From Buxus sempervirens (Eukaryota; Streptophyta; Magnoliopsida; Buxales; Buxaceae), in NCBI GenBank assembly GCA_947561395.2, contig OX387187.1, positions 38,359,829 through 38,423,828 on the forward strand: a stretch of 64,000 nucleotides of DNA, written 5' to 3'. Below, in pieces: positions 63,517-64,000 of this stretch. The first letter of the stretch is position 1; the number at the start of each line of letters is the position of its first letter. The notes below the pieces were generated by a model, which worked only from the letters and a program-made list of their open reading frames with translations, was not told where the DNA came from and did no database searches. Both the position numbers and the translations under genes were made by a program.

Positions 63517-63949
63517 CAAGGTTTTCCGGACCGGTACTGGTCCGGTCTCGGTACAAACTGGATTGGAAGTGATCCGGACGGAAATGGACGAAATTTTCCA
63601 TTTCTCAATGTACCCCGGTTGGTATACCGCGGTACTGGATTGGCCGATTCGTGCAAAAAATGCATGAATCCGGCCTTGAGGAATTGGACCGGCCGATCCA
63701 ATATTGGACCGCCCAGTATATCGATGTATCGGCTAGTACAACCTTGGATTGGCCGGTTCGCGCTTAAAAATGATAAAAACCAAAAAAAAAAAGTGAAAAA
63801 ATAAGAAATAAGGGTTTTATATGCAAAAGCATGGTTATCACCTATAAATAATCGATACAAATGCTGGTAATTGATATGAAACCTATAATTTAATCGATAT
63901 AAATACATAGCAAATCCGATTTGTACCAGTACCGGTATCGCGAACCTTG
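63517..63949. mobile_element. Small terminal-inverted-repeat element (MITE-like)
   Basis: The left end CAAGGTTTTCCGGACCGGTA (continuing CTGGT) and the reverse complement of the right end, CAAGGTTCGCGATACCGGTA (continuing CTGGT), match over most of 25 bases. The element is 433 bp, GC-rich at the left and AT-rich at the right, and the left part is full of ACCGG/CCGGT words. No transposase and no clear flanking duplication are visible, so the superfamily is undecided. Confidence 0.55.
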
Positions 63950-64000
63950 ATATCACCTGTAATTCTATAAATTTTATTTATATGATCAATAGCATAAAAA

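Overview
The window is nuclear DNA from a flowering plant, probably a dicot. The evidence is intron-rich genes with GT-AG junctions, plant-type gene families, AT-rich intergenic DNA, and many plant L1-type LINEs, an RTE-type LINE, Helitron, Harbinger and SINE-like insertions. The species cannot be fixed from sequence alone.

Layout: positions 1-3500 are gene-free, with a GC-richer repeat-like block and a long imperfect hairpin. A complete five-exon cationic amino acid transporter gene (CAT, minus strand) occupies 3507-6905. About 7.9 kb without a recognisable gene follows. A complete thirteen-exon gene for (S)-ureidoglycine aminohydrolase (UGLYAH, minus strand, 302 aa) occupies 14782-24288; it can be read exon by exon with every phase closing, and one intron has a GC donor. 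From about 24.3 to 29.7 kb lies very AT-rich DNA with two head-to-tail Helitron-like elements, one carrying a SINE. From 29784 to the right edge runs the 5' half of a plant TARBP1-type SpoU tRNA/rRNA 2'-O-methyltransferase gene (plus strand, 14 exons seen, 946 codons; the catalytic C-terminal half lies outside).

The TARBP1-like gene spans more than 32 kb because its introns are full of transposons. These are a 4.95 kb L1 in intron 2, small L1 tails in introns 9 and 11, an RTE LINE with an internal 5' inversion that is itself interrupted by two head-to-head L1 fragments (intron 11), a 3 kb L1 with an RNase H domain (intron 11), and an L1 fragment plus a 1.34 kb PIF/Harbinger-like element with TTA flanks in intron 12. 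A small terminal-inverted-repeat element lies in intron 14. Target-site duplications could be read directly for most of these insertions.

The host genes do not form one pathway: CAT moves cationic amino acids across a membrane, UGLYAH releases ammonia in ureide (purine nitrogen) catabolism in the endoplasmic reticulum, and the TARBP1-like protein is an RNA-modification enzyme. No previously unknown multi-gene system was seen. The most unusual items are the twin-primed RTE with its nested L1 pair, the adjoining Helitron ends, the long hairpin beside CAT and the three-arm palindrome in a UGLYAH intron.
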